Source: Rhizobium lusitanum | GTDB lineage: Bacteria; Pseudomonadota; Alphaproteobacteria; Rhizobiales; Rhizobiaceae | NCBI RefSeq assembly: GCF_014189535.1 | Contig: NZ_CP050307.1 | Location: forward strand, 682,001 to 746,000 | Direction: 5' to 3' | DNA: 64,000 nucleotides | Shown: positions 8,677-19,789 of the stretch, piece after piece | Layout: the number at the start of each line of letters is the position of its first letter | Position numbering within the stretch: position 1 is the stretch's first letter | Position numbers and translations under genes: made by a program | The notes under the pieces: generated by a model | What the model was told of the DNA's origin: nothing | Databases searched by the model: none | What the model saw: only the letters and a program-made list of their open reading frames with translations

Positions 8677-10017
8677 ATGAACGATGCAGGCCATCAGACC
8701 ATCATCGACCCCGTCACCGAGGCGGAACGGTTTGATGCCGTCGTCCTTGGGGCTGGTATTTCCGGTCTGGTGTCCGCGTCGGTTCTTCTAAGGCAGGGCT
8801 ACGCGCGTGTTCTCATCGTCGATGAATATGACCATATCGGCGGAAACCATATCGATTGGTCCTCCGGAGGCTACACGTTCGATATCGGCAGCCTGATTTT
8901 CCAGGACGACTCTCCTCTGCTCGATCACTTTCCCGAGTTGCTGCCATTATATGTGCCGATCAGTCCGCAATGGGCGCGGCTGAACCCTCAAAGGATGATC
9001 ACCACTTATCCGATCTCCGTTCGGGACGACATTTTCGGTGCCGGTTTCATAGAGACCATTCGGATTTTCGCTTCGGTGATATATGCCCGGCTGTTCCAGC
9101 GGAAAATGCGCAATGCAAAAGAGTTCGCACGCTATTGGATTGGCGGACGCCTGCTTCATCGCTCCGGACTGGAATCCTACATGAAGCGCTTCTATGGAGT
9201 TGCGACGGATGGGATCGATATCGAGCTTGCGCGGAAGCGAATGCTCTGGATCAGCGAGCACGCGTCTATTCAAAACCTCATTTCGCGAGTGCTAAAACCG
9301 AAACAGGCAGGTCCGACCAATCGGCAGATGGCGCGTCCCAAGGAGGGGTTTCGATTTCTCTATAAGGCCGCGGCCGATCGACTGGAAAGAGGCGGGGCCG
9401 AGTTTCATTTGGCTGCCGAAATGCTGAGGGTCTCCAAGGTTCAAGACCAGTTTCATTTGCAGCTTAAAGACAGAATTGTCGCATGTGACCGGATTATTTC
9501 GACCATTCCCATTCACAGGGCGGAAGAATTGTGCGGGCTCGATTCAGGGCGAAAACTCGAAACAATCACGCTCATCGGCCTCTATTTCAGCTTTTCCGGG
9601 GATCGCGGTTTTCAGCAGTCGATCATCTATAATTTCTCCCATGAGGGCGCCTGGAAGCGTCTGACGATGTATTCCGATTTTTACGGCCGCGCGGAGGGTC
9701 GTGAATATTTCACAGCGGAAGTCATCGGCAACCACGCCGGCGGCTCGGTAGAGCAAGCCGAACGTGATTTCAGGGAACATGTCCGCGCCAATGGCCTGTT
9801 CCAAGGCGACCTCAGGCTGGAAGGTAGCTGCGTCCTGGAAGAGGCATACCCAATCTATAGCCGGGGTGCTGCTCAACACGCAGCCGAAGCGATCCGGCAA
9901 CTTCAGGCGTTCGGTCTCGAATCCCTCGGACGCCAGGGCGGATTCAACTATCAACCGACCGCACGCGCTTCCACCGTGGAGGCTGAGGCCTCGCTGCGCG
10001 ATAAGCAAGTTGTCTAG
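8677..10017 (+). CDS. FAD-dependent UDP-galactopyranose-mutase-like protein
   Basis: A 446-residue flavoprotein. It opens with a dinucleotide-binding fold, VVLGAGISGLVSASVL (GxGxxG) near residues 23-38, then the flavin-contacting VDEYDHIGGN near 48-57 and GGYTFDIGSLIF. This arrangement is shared by UDP-galactopyranose mutases and protoporphyrinogen-oxidase-like amine oxidases. The polysaccharide context favours a sugar-nucleotide mutase or related redox step supplying a precursor. It is somewhat longer than typical bacterial Glf (about 370-400 residues), and I cannot confirm the substrate-binding arginines, so no gene symbol is given. A TTGGAGG ribosome site lies at 8657-8663, 13 bases before the ATG. 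Confidence 0.7.
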   Translation: MNDAGHQTIIDPVTEAERFDAVVLGAGISGLVSASVLLRQGYARVLIVDEYDHIGGNHIDWSSGGYTFDIGSLIFQDDSPLLDHFPELLPLYVPISPQWARLNPQRMITTYPISVRDDIFGAGFIETIRIFASVIYARLFQRKMRNAKEFARYWIGGRLLHRSGLESYMKRFYGVATDGIDIELARKRMLWISEHASIQNLISRVLKPKQAGPTNRQMARPKEGFRFLYKAAADRLERGGAEFHLAAEMLRVSKVQDQFHLQLKDRIVACDRIISTIPIHRAEELCGLDSGRKLETITLIGLYFSFSGDRGFQQSIIYNFSHEGAWKRLTMYSDFYGRAEGREYFTAEVIGNHAGGSVEQAERDFREHVRANGLFQGDLRLEGSCVLEEAYPIYSRGAAQHAAEAIRQLQAFGLESLGRQGGFNYQPTARASTVEAEASLRDKQVV

Positions 10018-10191
10018 GCAGTCTTCCGAAGGGTCGGGGAGGTGAACAATAGGTATATGCCGGAGATGATCAAAACTCGATGATGGCCGATATTTTGATG
10101 GAATATAGCCTGGGAAGACCAAGTAATACCCGGGTTTCATTCCGCTATCGGAGCATTTCTATTTGTTGACAGTGATATTGGGTGCGATTTC

Positions 10192-11274
10192 ATGCGAATT
10201 CTGCATATTCTCAATCACACGAACAGGCTGAACGGGCATGTTCATGCGGCGGTCGATCTAGCCTGTGCACAAGCCAAGCTTGGCCACGATGTCTGCCTCG
10301 CGAGCGGCGGCGGCGATTTCGATCAGCTGCTGCACAGGCACAACGTCACGACAGTGATGGTGGACCATCGGAGAAAGCCGCTCAACCTGCTTAAATCTTC
10401 GTACGCACTCCGCAAACATGTTCGCGCATGGCAGGCGGAGATCGTTCACGCCCATATGATGACAAGCGCCGTGTTGGCCTGGCCGATCTGCAAAGTCGCT
10501 GGCATCCCCCTCGTCACCACGGTGCACAACGAGTTCGAGAAAAGCGCGATCCTGATGGGTCTCGGGACGCGGGTGATCGCGGTAAGCGAGGCCGTCGGCG
10601 CGTCGATGAGGAAACGCGGAATACCGGCATCGAAACTTCGTGTCGTCCTTAATGGCACTATCGGTTCAGCACGCATTGAAAACCGCAGTCCGTTGCCCGT
10701 TGTTCTCGGGTCTCCGAGCATCCTTTTTGTCGGTGGTCTGCATCCGCGAAAAGGGCTCCCCGATCTTTTTGAAGCCTTTGGTATCGCACATGAGAAGTAC
10801 CCCAAAGCCAGACTTTATATCGTGGGTGAAGGACCTTTCCATGCCAATTATCAGGAGACGGTCGCCAAGATGGATTGCGCGGCCGCCGTCACGTTCCTGG
10901 GCGCCAAGGAGGATCCTTTCCCGTGGATGGTAGGCGCTGACATTTTCGTATTGCCGTCGCATGCCGACCCGGCCCCTTTGGTTCTTTCCGAGGCGCGCGA
11001 GGCGCGCTGCGCGGTTATCGGAACCAATGTGGATGGCATTCCGCAATTACTGGAATACGGTGCGGCCGGAATTCTCGTGCCGCCGCGCGATCCGCCGGCG
11101 TTGGCGACAGCGCTCTGCAACCTGCTTGAAGACACCAAACGTATCGGCGAATGGCAGGACAAGAGCCAGACGCGGATTGAACGCATGACGATTGACCGCG
11201 TCGCCCGCGAGACCATGGACGTCTATGGGGGAGCTCTTGCACCTGGCTCGAAAACCACGCAAGCCGCCGCCTGA
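10192..11274 (+). CDS. GT4 family glycosyltransferase
   Basis: A 360-residue GT-B enzyme. The N-terminal MRILHILNHTNRLNGHVHAAV sequence is a typical acceptor-domain start, and the C-terminal donor domain contains ILFVGGLHPRKGLPDL, YIVGEGP and FVLPSHADPAPLVLSEAREA. In the last the usual E-x7-E pair is altered (P...E), although a Glu-Ala-Arg-Glu remains. It is probably a retaining transferase for the same polysaccharide. The 174 bases before it hold no gene I can support, and its own ribosome site is weak. It lies upstream of and co-oriented with the GH16 gene, 49 bases away. Confidence 0.83.
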   Translation: MRILHILNHTNRLNGHVHAAVDLACAQAKLGHDVCLASGGGDFDQLLHRHNVTTVMVDHRRKPLNLLKSSYALRKHVRAWQAEIVHAHMMTSAVLAWPICKVAGIPLVTTVHNEFEKSAILMGLGTRVIAVSEAVGASMRKRGIPASKLRVVLNGTIGSARIENRSPLPVVLGSPSILFVGGLHPRKGLPDLFEAFGIAHEKYPKARLYIVGEGPFHANYQETVAKMDCAAAVTFLGAKEDPFPWMVGADIFVLPSHADPAPLVLSEAREARCAVIGTNVDGIPQLLEYGAAGILVPPRDPPALATALCNLLEDTKRIGEWQDKSQTRIERMTIDRVARETMDVYGGALAPGSKTTQAAA

Positions 11275-11323
11275 ATGATGATGTGACATCGAGATCCATG
11301 GCAGAGCGAACAGAGGACGGGAA

Positions 11324-12256
11324 ATGACGACCGCAACATCTCGACGCAACGTCCTGATAGGGGCCGCCTCACTTGCCGCCGCTGGTGGTTTGTTGTTGAC
11401 GAATAATCGGCCTTCCGCCGAAGAGGCTCCCGATCCGACTGAAGGTCGCAAGCTGGTCTTCGATGAGGGGTTTACGACGCTGGACACGGCGATCTGGCAT
11501 GCGGGTCCCAAGGCAACGACTTTCGATACCGGCTTTTACGGGCGGTCCGCCTTCAGCCGGATCGACGGCGAAGAAGGCTTCAATCCTTATGCGATCGTCG
11601 ATGATCCCTCAGCGAACAATGGCAAGGCGCTTCAAATTTCGGCCCAGTACATTGGACACCAGATGAATGTGCCGAGCTACTACGGCAACAACCTGCCTGA
11701 ATACCAATGGATTTCCGGCAATATCCAGACGGCCAAGCCCGACGGTACAATCCTCAAAGGTTGGCGGCAGGGCTATTTCGAGGCGCGGATGCAGTTTCCT
11801 GCCCATCCGTTGAGCTTTCCCGCTTTCTGGCTGATGAACGGCAGGAGCATTCTTTTTCCCCAGACGAGCGTCGAACTCGATGTCGTCGAACAGAAAGGGT
11901 GGGAACACGACCTCTATGGCGCATACCTGCACGAATGGGGCAAGCCGGGCGAGCATCACAAAGGGATCGGCGTTCCGACCAGCGTCGATATCACCAAGGG
12001 CTATTTCCGCTATGGTCTGCTCATCGAGGGTGCCCGCTGCCGCTTCTACTTCGAGCGCAAACAGATCCTCGATCCGAAAACCCAGCAGCCTATCGACTGG
12101 ACTTTGGGGCGCGCAGCGGAGATGGATGCGGGAGGAGATGTATTCTGGCCGCTGCTCACGCTTGCCTTGCGGTCGGATGTCCCGTTCCCCAATCCGCTGA
12201 AGCCGGAAGACCGGCTAACCCATATGCGGGTCGACTACATGCAGGTTTACGCGTGA
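11324..12256 (+). CDS. GH16 family secreted polysaccharide hydrolase, probable Tat substrate
   Basis: A 310-residue glycoside hydrolase. The N-terminus has a twin-arginine-like sequence (TSRRNVLIG) followed by an Ala/Leu-rich segment, so export by Tat is likely. The catalytic signature of family GH16 is clear: E184-L-D186-V-V-E189, with the outer glutamates acting as nucleophile and acid/base and the aspartate between them. Aromatic residues before it (PAFWLMNGR) match the substrate cleft. In rhizobia, GH16 enzymes such as ExoK and ExsH trim succinoglycan. Here the likely role is cleavage or length control of the locus's own polysaccharide in the periplasm. A GAGGACGGGAA ribosome site precedes the ATG. 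Confidence 0.85.
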   Translation: MTTATSRRNVLIGAASLAAAGGLLLTNNRPSAEEAPDPTEGRKLVFDEGFTTLDTAIWHAGPKATTFDTGFYGRSAFSRIDGEEGFNPYAIVDDPSANNGKALQISAQYIGHQMNVPSYYGNNLPEYQWISGNIQTAKPDGTILKGWRQGYFEARMQFPAHPLSFPAFWLMNGRSILFPQTSVELDVVEQKGWEHDLYGAYLHEWGKPGEHHKGIGVPTSVDITKGYFRYGLLIEGARCRFYFERKQILDPKTQQPIDWTLGRAAEMDAGGDVFWPLLTLALRSDVPFPNPLKPEDRLTHMRVDYMQVYA

Positions 12257-12298
12257 CGTCGGTCAAATTATCGCGCTAGGCGATCAACGGCTTTGTCA

Positions 12299-13255
12299 CT
12301 ACGGCCTAATCCACTCTTCGAACGCCTTGGGTTCGACATTGCCGCCACAAAGAACGGTTGCCACGGTCTTGCCGGCGAAACGCTGTGGATTCTCAAGAAT
12401 GGCTGCGACGCCAAGTGCGGCGGCGGGTTCGACTATAAGCCCAGAATGCAGGTATAGAAGCCGCATTCCCTCCTTGATGCTTTCCTCGCTGACCAAAAGG
12501 GCGTCATCGGCGACGGCCAATAAATCATCGAGAACTTCCGGGATTACATAGCGCCCAGCCACCCCATCGGCGATGGTGTTCGGGGCGCCGGCGTCCACAA
12601 TCCGCCTGGCCTTGAAGGAAAGGGTCATAGCCGGTGCATTTCGGGGCTGGACTGTGATTATCTCCACGCTTGGCCGCCGGCACTTCAGGGCATAACCGAT
12701 GCCCGTCGCCATTGCCCCGGCTCCCAGAGAAACCAGGACGGCGTCCAGCGCTTCAGGAAGTTGTGAAAGCTCGAGCCCGATTGTCGCGGCACCTTCACAC
12801 GTGTCGAGATTCTTGCTGTCCTCCACGAGGAAGGCGCCCGTTTCTTCGGCATGATCCGAGGCCGCTTGAAGTGCTGCTTCGATCTCCCCTTCGACCAACA
12901 CCACATTTGCCCCTAGTAGCCGCATCTTTTCCACCTTGAAGGCATTGGCGGCGGCGGATGCCGTCACCGTGACATCAAAGTTTCTCAGTTGGCCACCATA
13001 GGCGAGTGCTTGACCCAGATTGCCCGCGCTGGCGCAGACGACCGATTTTTTATCACCTTGCGACTGTAGCCGTGCCAAAACCATCTCGGTGCCACGCCCT
13101 TTGAAGCAGCGCACGGGATTCATCGTTTCTACTTTGAGAATGACTCGGCAACCCAGAGCCCGGCTCAGAGTTTCACAGACGTATTGCGGTGTATGAAGAA
13201 AGACCTTGTGTATGGTCGTGGCAGCGGTTTCGATTCGATCGATGTCCAAGCGCAT
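12299..13255 (-). CDS. PLP-dependent threonine/serine dehydratase-like enzyme
   Basis: A 318-residue fold-type II PLP enzyme. The Schiff-base lysine is K52 in PVRCFKGRG. CASAGNLGQALAYGG is the substrate-binding loop, and SLGAGAMATG near 171-180 is the phosphate-binding glycine loop. The length matches catabolic threonine dehydratases lacking the C-terminal ACT-like regulatory domain, so feedback control by isoleucine is unlikely. Expected reaction: L-threonine (or serine) to 2-oxobutyrate (or pyruvate) plus ammonia; 3-hydroxyaspartate or related hydroxy-amino acids are alternatives. It lies between polysaccharide genes with no obvious functional link. A run of six G at 13261-13266 precedes the ATG and may serve as its ribosome site. 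Confidence 0.82.
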   Translation of the reverse strand: MRLDIDRIETAATTIHKVFLHTPQYVCETLSRALGCRVILKVETMNPVRCFKGRGTEMVLARLQSQGDKKSVVCASAGNLGQALAYGGQLRNFDVTVTASAAANAFKVEKMRLLGANVVLVEGEIEAALQAASDHAEETGAFLVEDSKNLDTCEGAATIGLELSQLPEALDAVLVSLGAGAMATGIGYALKCRRPSVEIITVQPRNAPAMTLSFKARRIVDAGAPNTIADGVAGRYVIPEVLDDLLAVADDALLVSEESIKEGMRLLYLHSGLIVEPAAALGVAAILENPQRFAGKTVATVLCGGNVEPKAFEEWIRP

Positions 13256-13436
13256 ATGAGCCCCCCATTGCGATTCTCAGTAGGGCCCAGGCGGTCGGCG
13301 TATATCGCTGCGTTCCACGATGGTTTTCCATCATAATCCGCCAGTCGCGCAGCTGCTAAACACTCATTCACTGGCCAGGCAATGTCAAGGATGTGAGTAG
13401 CCGCGACTTTAATCCCGTCGAATGCTTTTTCAAAAC

Positions 13437-14621
13437 TCAAAGCATGCCTGCGGACCAGGGCAAAGCATATTGTCGATGCCGTGCAGCGACCCGCAAGGCA
13501 TCCGCATGGACATCGACAACCCGTTCGGTGTCGAAGCTGTCTATGAAGCTCTGTCGGTATTCCGCATGGGACAATTCATCCTGCAGGTTGTCGCAGTAAT
13601 AAATCATCGCCTTGACCAGTTCATCGCCGCCGCTCACTGGAACGAGAAGGCCTAGACGCCTGTCCACGAGAATGTCGCTCGGACCGAATTCGCAGTCGGT
13701 CGATATGACCGGAAGACCAAACCTCAGGGCCTCGCATATCGCCAACGACCAGCCTTCCCAACGCGATGTCGATATGTAGACATCGCTGGTGGACAAGGCC
13801 GATTGCGGATTGTCCGGGTGGTGCTCGATGCTTACCACGTCCTCGAGTTCCAGCCGTCTGATTTGCTCACGCAGCTCAGCCTCTCCAGCGCCGTAACCCA
13901 CAACCTTGAGTTTGACGTTCTTGCGGGCCTTATAAAGTTCGGCGAATGCATCCAGCAGGATATCCTGCCCCTTTTGATAGGAAAATCGGCCGACATTCAC
14001 AAAGGTAACGCAGTTTGCCTCATCGACAGGTTTACTTTTTGGGAAATCAAACTTTCTGACCGGATTTGGCAGCCAGTATTGCGGCGTTTTGCTGGCGAAC
14101 ATGGCCTTGAAAGATTCAAGCTGCTTGGGCGATGTGCCGAAGACGTAGGAGAGGCGCTTGATGAAATAGATCCTCATCAGAAAGAACAGGATCTTGGCTT
14201 TGAGGTGGCTCGGTTCCAGCCGTGGATTGCCATGCAGATGCATGGCGAAATTCCGTCGGATTCCCAGGCAAGCCATCATGCAAATGACCGTCGGCTCGAT
14301 CTGCGGGACGACGATAAGGCCATAGTCCTTGCTCTTGAACACGCTCCTTAAGATAGACACCAATTCTCGCCGGTTGTGCGCAATTCTATCGATCGTATTG
14401 TAGCTTTGCTTTCCAGCCGGCCGGTTTTTGTGGGTAGACGTGTAGAGGACGTCAATCTCAAAGTCGGCCGCGTATTTTTCGGACAGGGCAGAGCATATCG
14501 TATCGACCACGCGCTCGATGCCTGCGAAGGAACTCGTGCCGGGTTGAATATAAAGGATTTTTATGCGGCCGTGAGTTGGCACTTGTTCTTCCCCGCTCGG
14601 CAATTCAGCTTTCATTTGCAT
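13437..14621 (-). CDS. GT4 family glycosyltransferase
   Basis: A 394-residue GT-B glycosyltransferase. It starts with a polar leader, then IKILYIQPGTSSFAGIERVV (acceptor domain). The donor domain carries FVNVGRFSYQKGQDILLDAF and the E-x7-E-like signature in STSRWEGWSLAICEALRFGLP. It would transfer a sugar onto a lipid-linked or polysaccharide acceptor at the cytoplasmic face. AGGACG about 9 bases upstream supports the ATG at 14621; a second ATG two codons later is possible. It is monocistronic or leads the dehydratase gene (181 bases apart), and is divergent from the lipoprotein hydrolase. Confidence 0.85.
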   Translation of the reverse strand: MQMKAELPSGEEQVPTHGRIKILYIQPGTSSFAGIERVVDTICSALSEKYAADFEIDVLYTSTHKNRPAGKQSYNTIDRIAHNRRELVSILRSVFKSKDYGLIVVPQIEPTVICMMACLGIRRNFAMHLHGNPRLEPSHLKAKILFFLMRIYFIKRLSYVFGTSPKQLESFKAMFASKTPQYWLPNPVRKFDFPKSKPVDEANCVTFVNVGRFSYQKGQDILLDAFAELYKARKNVKLKVVGYGAGEAELREQIRRLELEDVVSIEHHPDNPQSALSTSDVYISTSRWEGWSLAICEALRFGLPVISTDCEFGPSDILVDRRLGLLVPVSGGDELVKAMIYYCDNLQDELSHAEYRQSFIDSFDTERVVDVHADALRVAARHRQYALPWSAGML

Positions 14622-14966
14622 GCGTGCGTCCTATTCGAGCTGGCGGATCTTTATAGTGCGGCACAGAGTACAATATTAATAATGAATGGCGATAGTCTGT
14701 AGTGTTATTTTGAAAAGAAATAGTAATATTCGCAATCTGAAATTCGCTAAGTATTTCGGTCTTTCGAGCGCCCAGCAAATTTGATTTTGCCGCAGCTTGC
14801 GAAATGACGGGAGCCTTGCCGGCATCTTGCATCGAGCGTGGGTAGAGGGGTCGCCATCTCGATGGCCGCTTCCAATTCGTTGACGTATGAGTCAATGAAT
14901 CATTTGAATGGCAGCGATGTGCGTGATAATGCCGTAGCGTTGGCAATCGGGCACAAAGGCCAGAGA
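14622..14966. promoter_or_regulatory. Divergent intergenic region
   Basis: A 345-base, partly AT-rich gap between a glycosyltransferase gene and the lipoprotein-hydrolase gene. An open frame crosses part of it in phase with the lipoprotein gene, but it precedes the signal peptide and I do not regard it as coding. Two short inverted repeats stand out: GCCATC-TC-GATGGC at 14853-14866 and TTGAC-N6-GTCAA at 14880-14895. The second overlaps a possible -35 hexamer and lies about 71 bases before the ATG at 14967. Function is inferred only from position. Confidence 0.35.
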
Positions 14967-16070
14967 ATGAAAAGATTTAGCCTGTTCCTGATAATGGCTA
15001 TGCTCACGTCGTGTGCGAGCCGCCCAGGACCTGATGTATTGGAAACAGTTTCGAAAGCCCCCGCAACGACGAATACGATCACGGTCTATTCGGCAACGAC
15101 CAGGCCAAGAAAAGATCCGGCGCAGAATATTTTCACGAGTGGACGGTCGATTTCGACGAATTACGCTCAGTTCACCATCTCAATTCCACCGACGCATAAG
15201 AGCGGTCAGATAGAATGGCCGCATCCGAAGCCTGACCCACAGAAGACATTCGCGGTCACAGGGCAGGCGGTTCTTAACCGTGAGAGTTTTTTGAAGGCTA
15301 TTCCGGAGAAAGACCAACAGCGCCGGGTTGTCGTCTTTGTCCATGGCTATAATTACAACTTTCAGGAAGCCTTGTTTCGCCTTGCTCAGTTGAGAGCCGA
15401 TTCAAATCTCCCTGCCGTGCCGATCTTGTTCGCATGGCCGTCACAAGCCGCACTGTCGGGCTATATAGCCGATAAGGATTCGGCGACATTTTCACGGGAT
15501 AATCTGACGCAGCTTCTCATCGACCTCACGAAGGATCGCAAGCGCGGCGAAGTTATGGTGTTCGCTCATAGTATGGGCGGCTGGTTGACCACGGAAGCTC
15601 TCAGGCAATTGAAGCTGGAAGGCCGGCAGGACGTCCTGGACAAGCTTACAGTGGTGCTGGCGGCCCCGGATATCGATGCGGATGTGTTTATCTCGCAGCT
15701 GAATCTCATCGGTAAAATGTCTCCGCCTCTAACGGTCCTCGTCTCGCGGGACGATCGCGCGCTGGAAGCATCGACATTTTTGGGAGGCGGTGTGCCCCGC
15801 GTTGGCGCGCTTGATGTCAGAGATGAGGTTGTCCGGGAGGCGGCAGTCAAGGCCGGTGTCCGGCTGATCGACATCTCAGCGCTTAAGTCGTCCGATCCAG
15901 GCAATCATGACCGCTTCATCGCCCTGGCGTCGATGAACCCGAATTTCGATGCCAACACAAATGGAAAAACGAACATGGTCGGAAAGACCGGCGCCTTCGT
16001 GTTCGACGCCATCGGCGCTACGCTGTCGAGCCCATTCCGCCTGGCTAGCAAAGTGGTCAATCCGCAGTAA
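14967..16070 (+). CDS. Alpha/beta-hydrolase lipoprotein (DUF900-like)
   Basis: A 367-residue envelope protein. It starts with a lipoprotein signal, MKRFSLFLIMAMLTSC, with the lipobox cysteine at residue 16, so it is probably lipidated. The mature part has the alpha/beta-hydrolase core VVVFVHGYNYNFQEA (oxyanion strand) and FAHSMGGW with nucleophile Ser202 in an A-H-S-M-G context. The length and the HGYN motif match DUF900 proteins, which are serine hydrolases of unknown substrate. I chose the ATG at 14967 over upstream starts because it gives the signal peptide and has AAAGG seven bases before it. It could be an acyl or polysaccharide esterase given its neighbours. It ends before a strong shared terminator. 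Confidence 0.78.
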   Translation: MKRFSLFLIMAMLTSCASRPGPDVLETVSKAPATTNTITVYSATTRPRKDPAQNIFTSGRSISTNYAQFTISIPPTHKSGQIEWPHPKPDPQKTFAVTGQAVLNRESFLKAIPEKDQQRRVVVFVHGYNYNFQEALFRLAQLRADSNLPAVPILFAWPSQAALSGYIADKDSATFSRDNLTQLLIDLTKDRKRGEVMVFAHSMGGWLTTEALRQLKLEGRQDVLDKLTVVLAAPDIDADVFISQLNLIGKMSPPLTVLVSRDDRALEASTFLGGGVPRVGALDVRDEVVREAAVKAGVRLIDISALKSSDPGNHDRFIALASMNPNFDANTNGKTNMVGKTGAFVFDAIGATLSSPFRLASKVVNPQ

Positions 16071-16090
16071 GCTTCATCAGCATATGGAAA

Positions 16091-16119
16091 CGGGCGCGGC
16101 TGGAATACAGCCGCGCCCG
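16091..16119. terminator. Bidirectional hairpin terminator between lipoprotein gene and katG
   Basis: A perfect 12-bp GC-rich stem (16091-16102 with 16108-16119; the left arm contains GGGCGCGGCTG) with a 5-base loop. It lies in the 67-base space between two convergent genes. Poly-U tails are weak on either side, but position and stem strength make a shared transcription end likely. Confidence 0.7.
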
Positions 16120-16137
16120 AATGTATTTCCCTCCGGA

Positions 16138-18577
<2,440 letters not shown>

Positions 18578-19555
18578 ATGACCAACTTGACACTCAAGCA
18601 GTTTCGCTATTTCGAAGCTTTGGCACGACAGGGCCATTTCGGACGTGCGGCCGATGTCTGCGCGATCTCCCAGCCCGCTCTGTCGATGCAGATCAAGGAG
18701 CTGGAGGAAACATTGGGTACGGAGCTCTTCGAAAGAGGTGCGCGCCAGGTCCGGCTGACCAGCTTCGGAGAGGCGTTTGCATTGCGTGTGCGCGAAATCC
18801 TGCGCTCGGTCGACGAGTTGGGAGATCTGGCGCGCGCCTCGCAGGACAGGCTGGTGGGGCGGTTGCGGATAGGCATTATCCCGACTGTCGCACCCTATCT
18901 GCTGCCTGCGATCATCGGCAATCTCACCCGCCTGCATGACGGGCTTGAGATTCATGTGCGCGAGACGCTGACCTCGAAGCTGGTGCAGGAATTGGCGGAG
19001 GGCCGGCTCGACACGGCGATTGTTGCCCTGCCGATCTCCGAGCCTTCGCTGACCGAGGTTTCGCTATTCTCGGAAAATTTCGTGCTGGTCCGGCCGGGCG
19101 AGGACGAGGGCAAGCCAGTGCCCAATCGTGAAGCGCTACGTGAAATGAGGCTTCTTTTGCTCGAGGAGGGGCATTGCTTTCGCGACCAGGCCTTGTCGTT
19201 CTGCAATATACATTCGGCGCTGCCGCGGGAGTTGATGGACGGTAGCTCTTTGTCCACGCTGGTCCAGATGGTCAGCGCCGGTATTGGTGTCACCTTGATC
19301 CCGGAAATGGCCGTTGGGGTGGAGACGCGCTCGGCCTCGGTGTCCGTGGCTCGCTTCCAGAATGCCCAGCCCTCGCGAACAATCGGGATGATCTGGCGCA
19401 AGACAAATCCTCTGGCCAAACAGTTTCTGCAGATTTCCGAAGTCGTCCGGCAGTCGGCCGATGCCATGCGCGCGCACTACAGCCCGGCATTGTCGACCCG
19501 GGAGATTGGTGCCGATGGCCGTGAGATAGGGATGACGGAGGGTGGGGCGGATTGA
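18578..19555 (+). CDS. oxyR: Peroxide-sensing LysR-type regulator OxyR
   Basis: A 325-residue LysR-family regulator. The N-terminal winged helix-turn-helix spans about residues 1-62 (LKQFRYFEALARQGHFGRAA, then SQPALSMQIKELE). The effector domain contains EEGHC200FRDQALSFC209. The spacing and surrounding residues match the redox-switch cysteines C199 and C208 of E. coli OxyR, which separates it from other LysR proteins. Peroxide should oxidise the pair to a disulfide and switch on katG, which lies divergently upstream. The C-terminus runs a little beyond E. coli OxyR. Confidence 0.94.
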   Translation: MTNLTLKQFRYFEALARQGHFGRAADVCAISQPALSMQIKELEETLGTELFERGARQVRLTSFGEAFALRVREILRSVDELGDLARASQDRLVGRLRIGIIPTVAPYLLPAIIGNLTRLHDGLEIHVRETLTSKLVQELAEGRLDTAIVALPISEPSLTEVSLFSENFVLVRPGEDEGKPVPNREALREMRLLLLEEGHCFRDQALSFCNIHSALPRELMDGSSLSTLVQMVSAGIGVTLIPEMAVGVETRSASVSVARFQNAQPSRTIGMIWRKTNPLAKQFLQISEVVRQSADAMRAHYSPALSTREIGADGREIGMTEGGAD

Positions 19556-19789
19556 GCGGTCTTGCTGATAGGGCAGTCAGGGGTAATATTTTCGATTTAA
19601 CTAACTCTACTGCTAGGAGATAAATATACATAATTACTAAGATACAAAATACGAAAAAATATCCAAATTACGCAGAAAATGTACGAAAACGCTGAGATTT
19701 TGTTCAGTAGTCGTAATAGTCCACGAAAGATTAACTTTCATATGTCCGTGATATCCGTCACTTTTTCTTAAATTAAGTGATGGTGACTT
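19556..19789. promoter_or_regulatory. AT-rich leader of the Tad-like operon
   Basis: A 234-base AT-rich gap after oxyR with no gene. Near its right end there is an inverted repeat TCACTT-N11-AAGTGA (19758-19780) whose spacer contains the palindrome CTTAAATTAAG (19767-19777), directly ahead of the TTG start. It may be a promoter or operator; no firmer assignment is possible. Confidence 0.35.

Noticed and set aside
13256..13440. Open frame upstream of the dehydratase gene that a one-base change in the C6 run at 13261-13266 would join to it
   Set aside because: The dehydratase is full length from 13255 and the extra 58 codons show no recognisable family sequence or ribosome site.
14838..14966. 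N-terminal extension of the lipoprotein hydrolase
   Set aside because: A lipoprotein signal with lipobox starts exactly at 14967 and would be buried by the extension.
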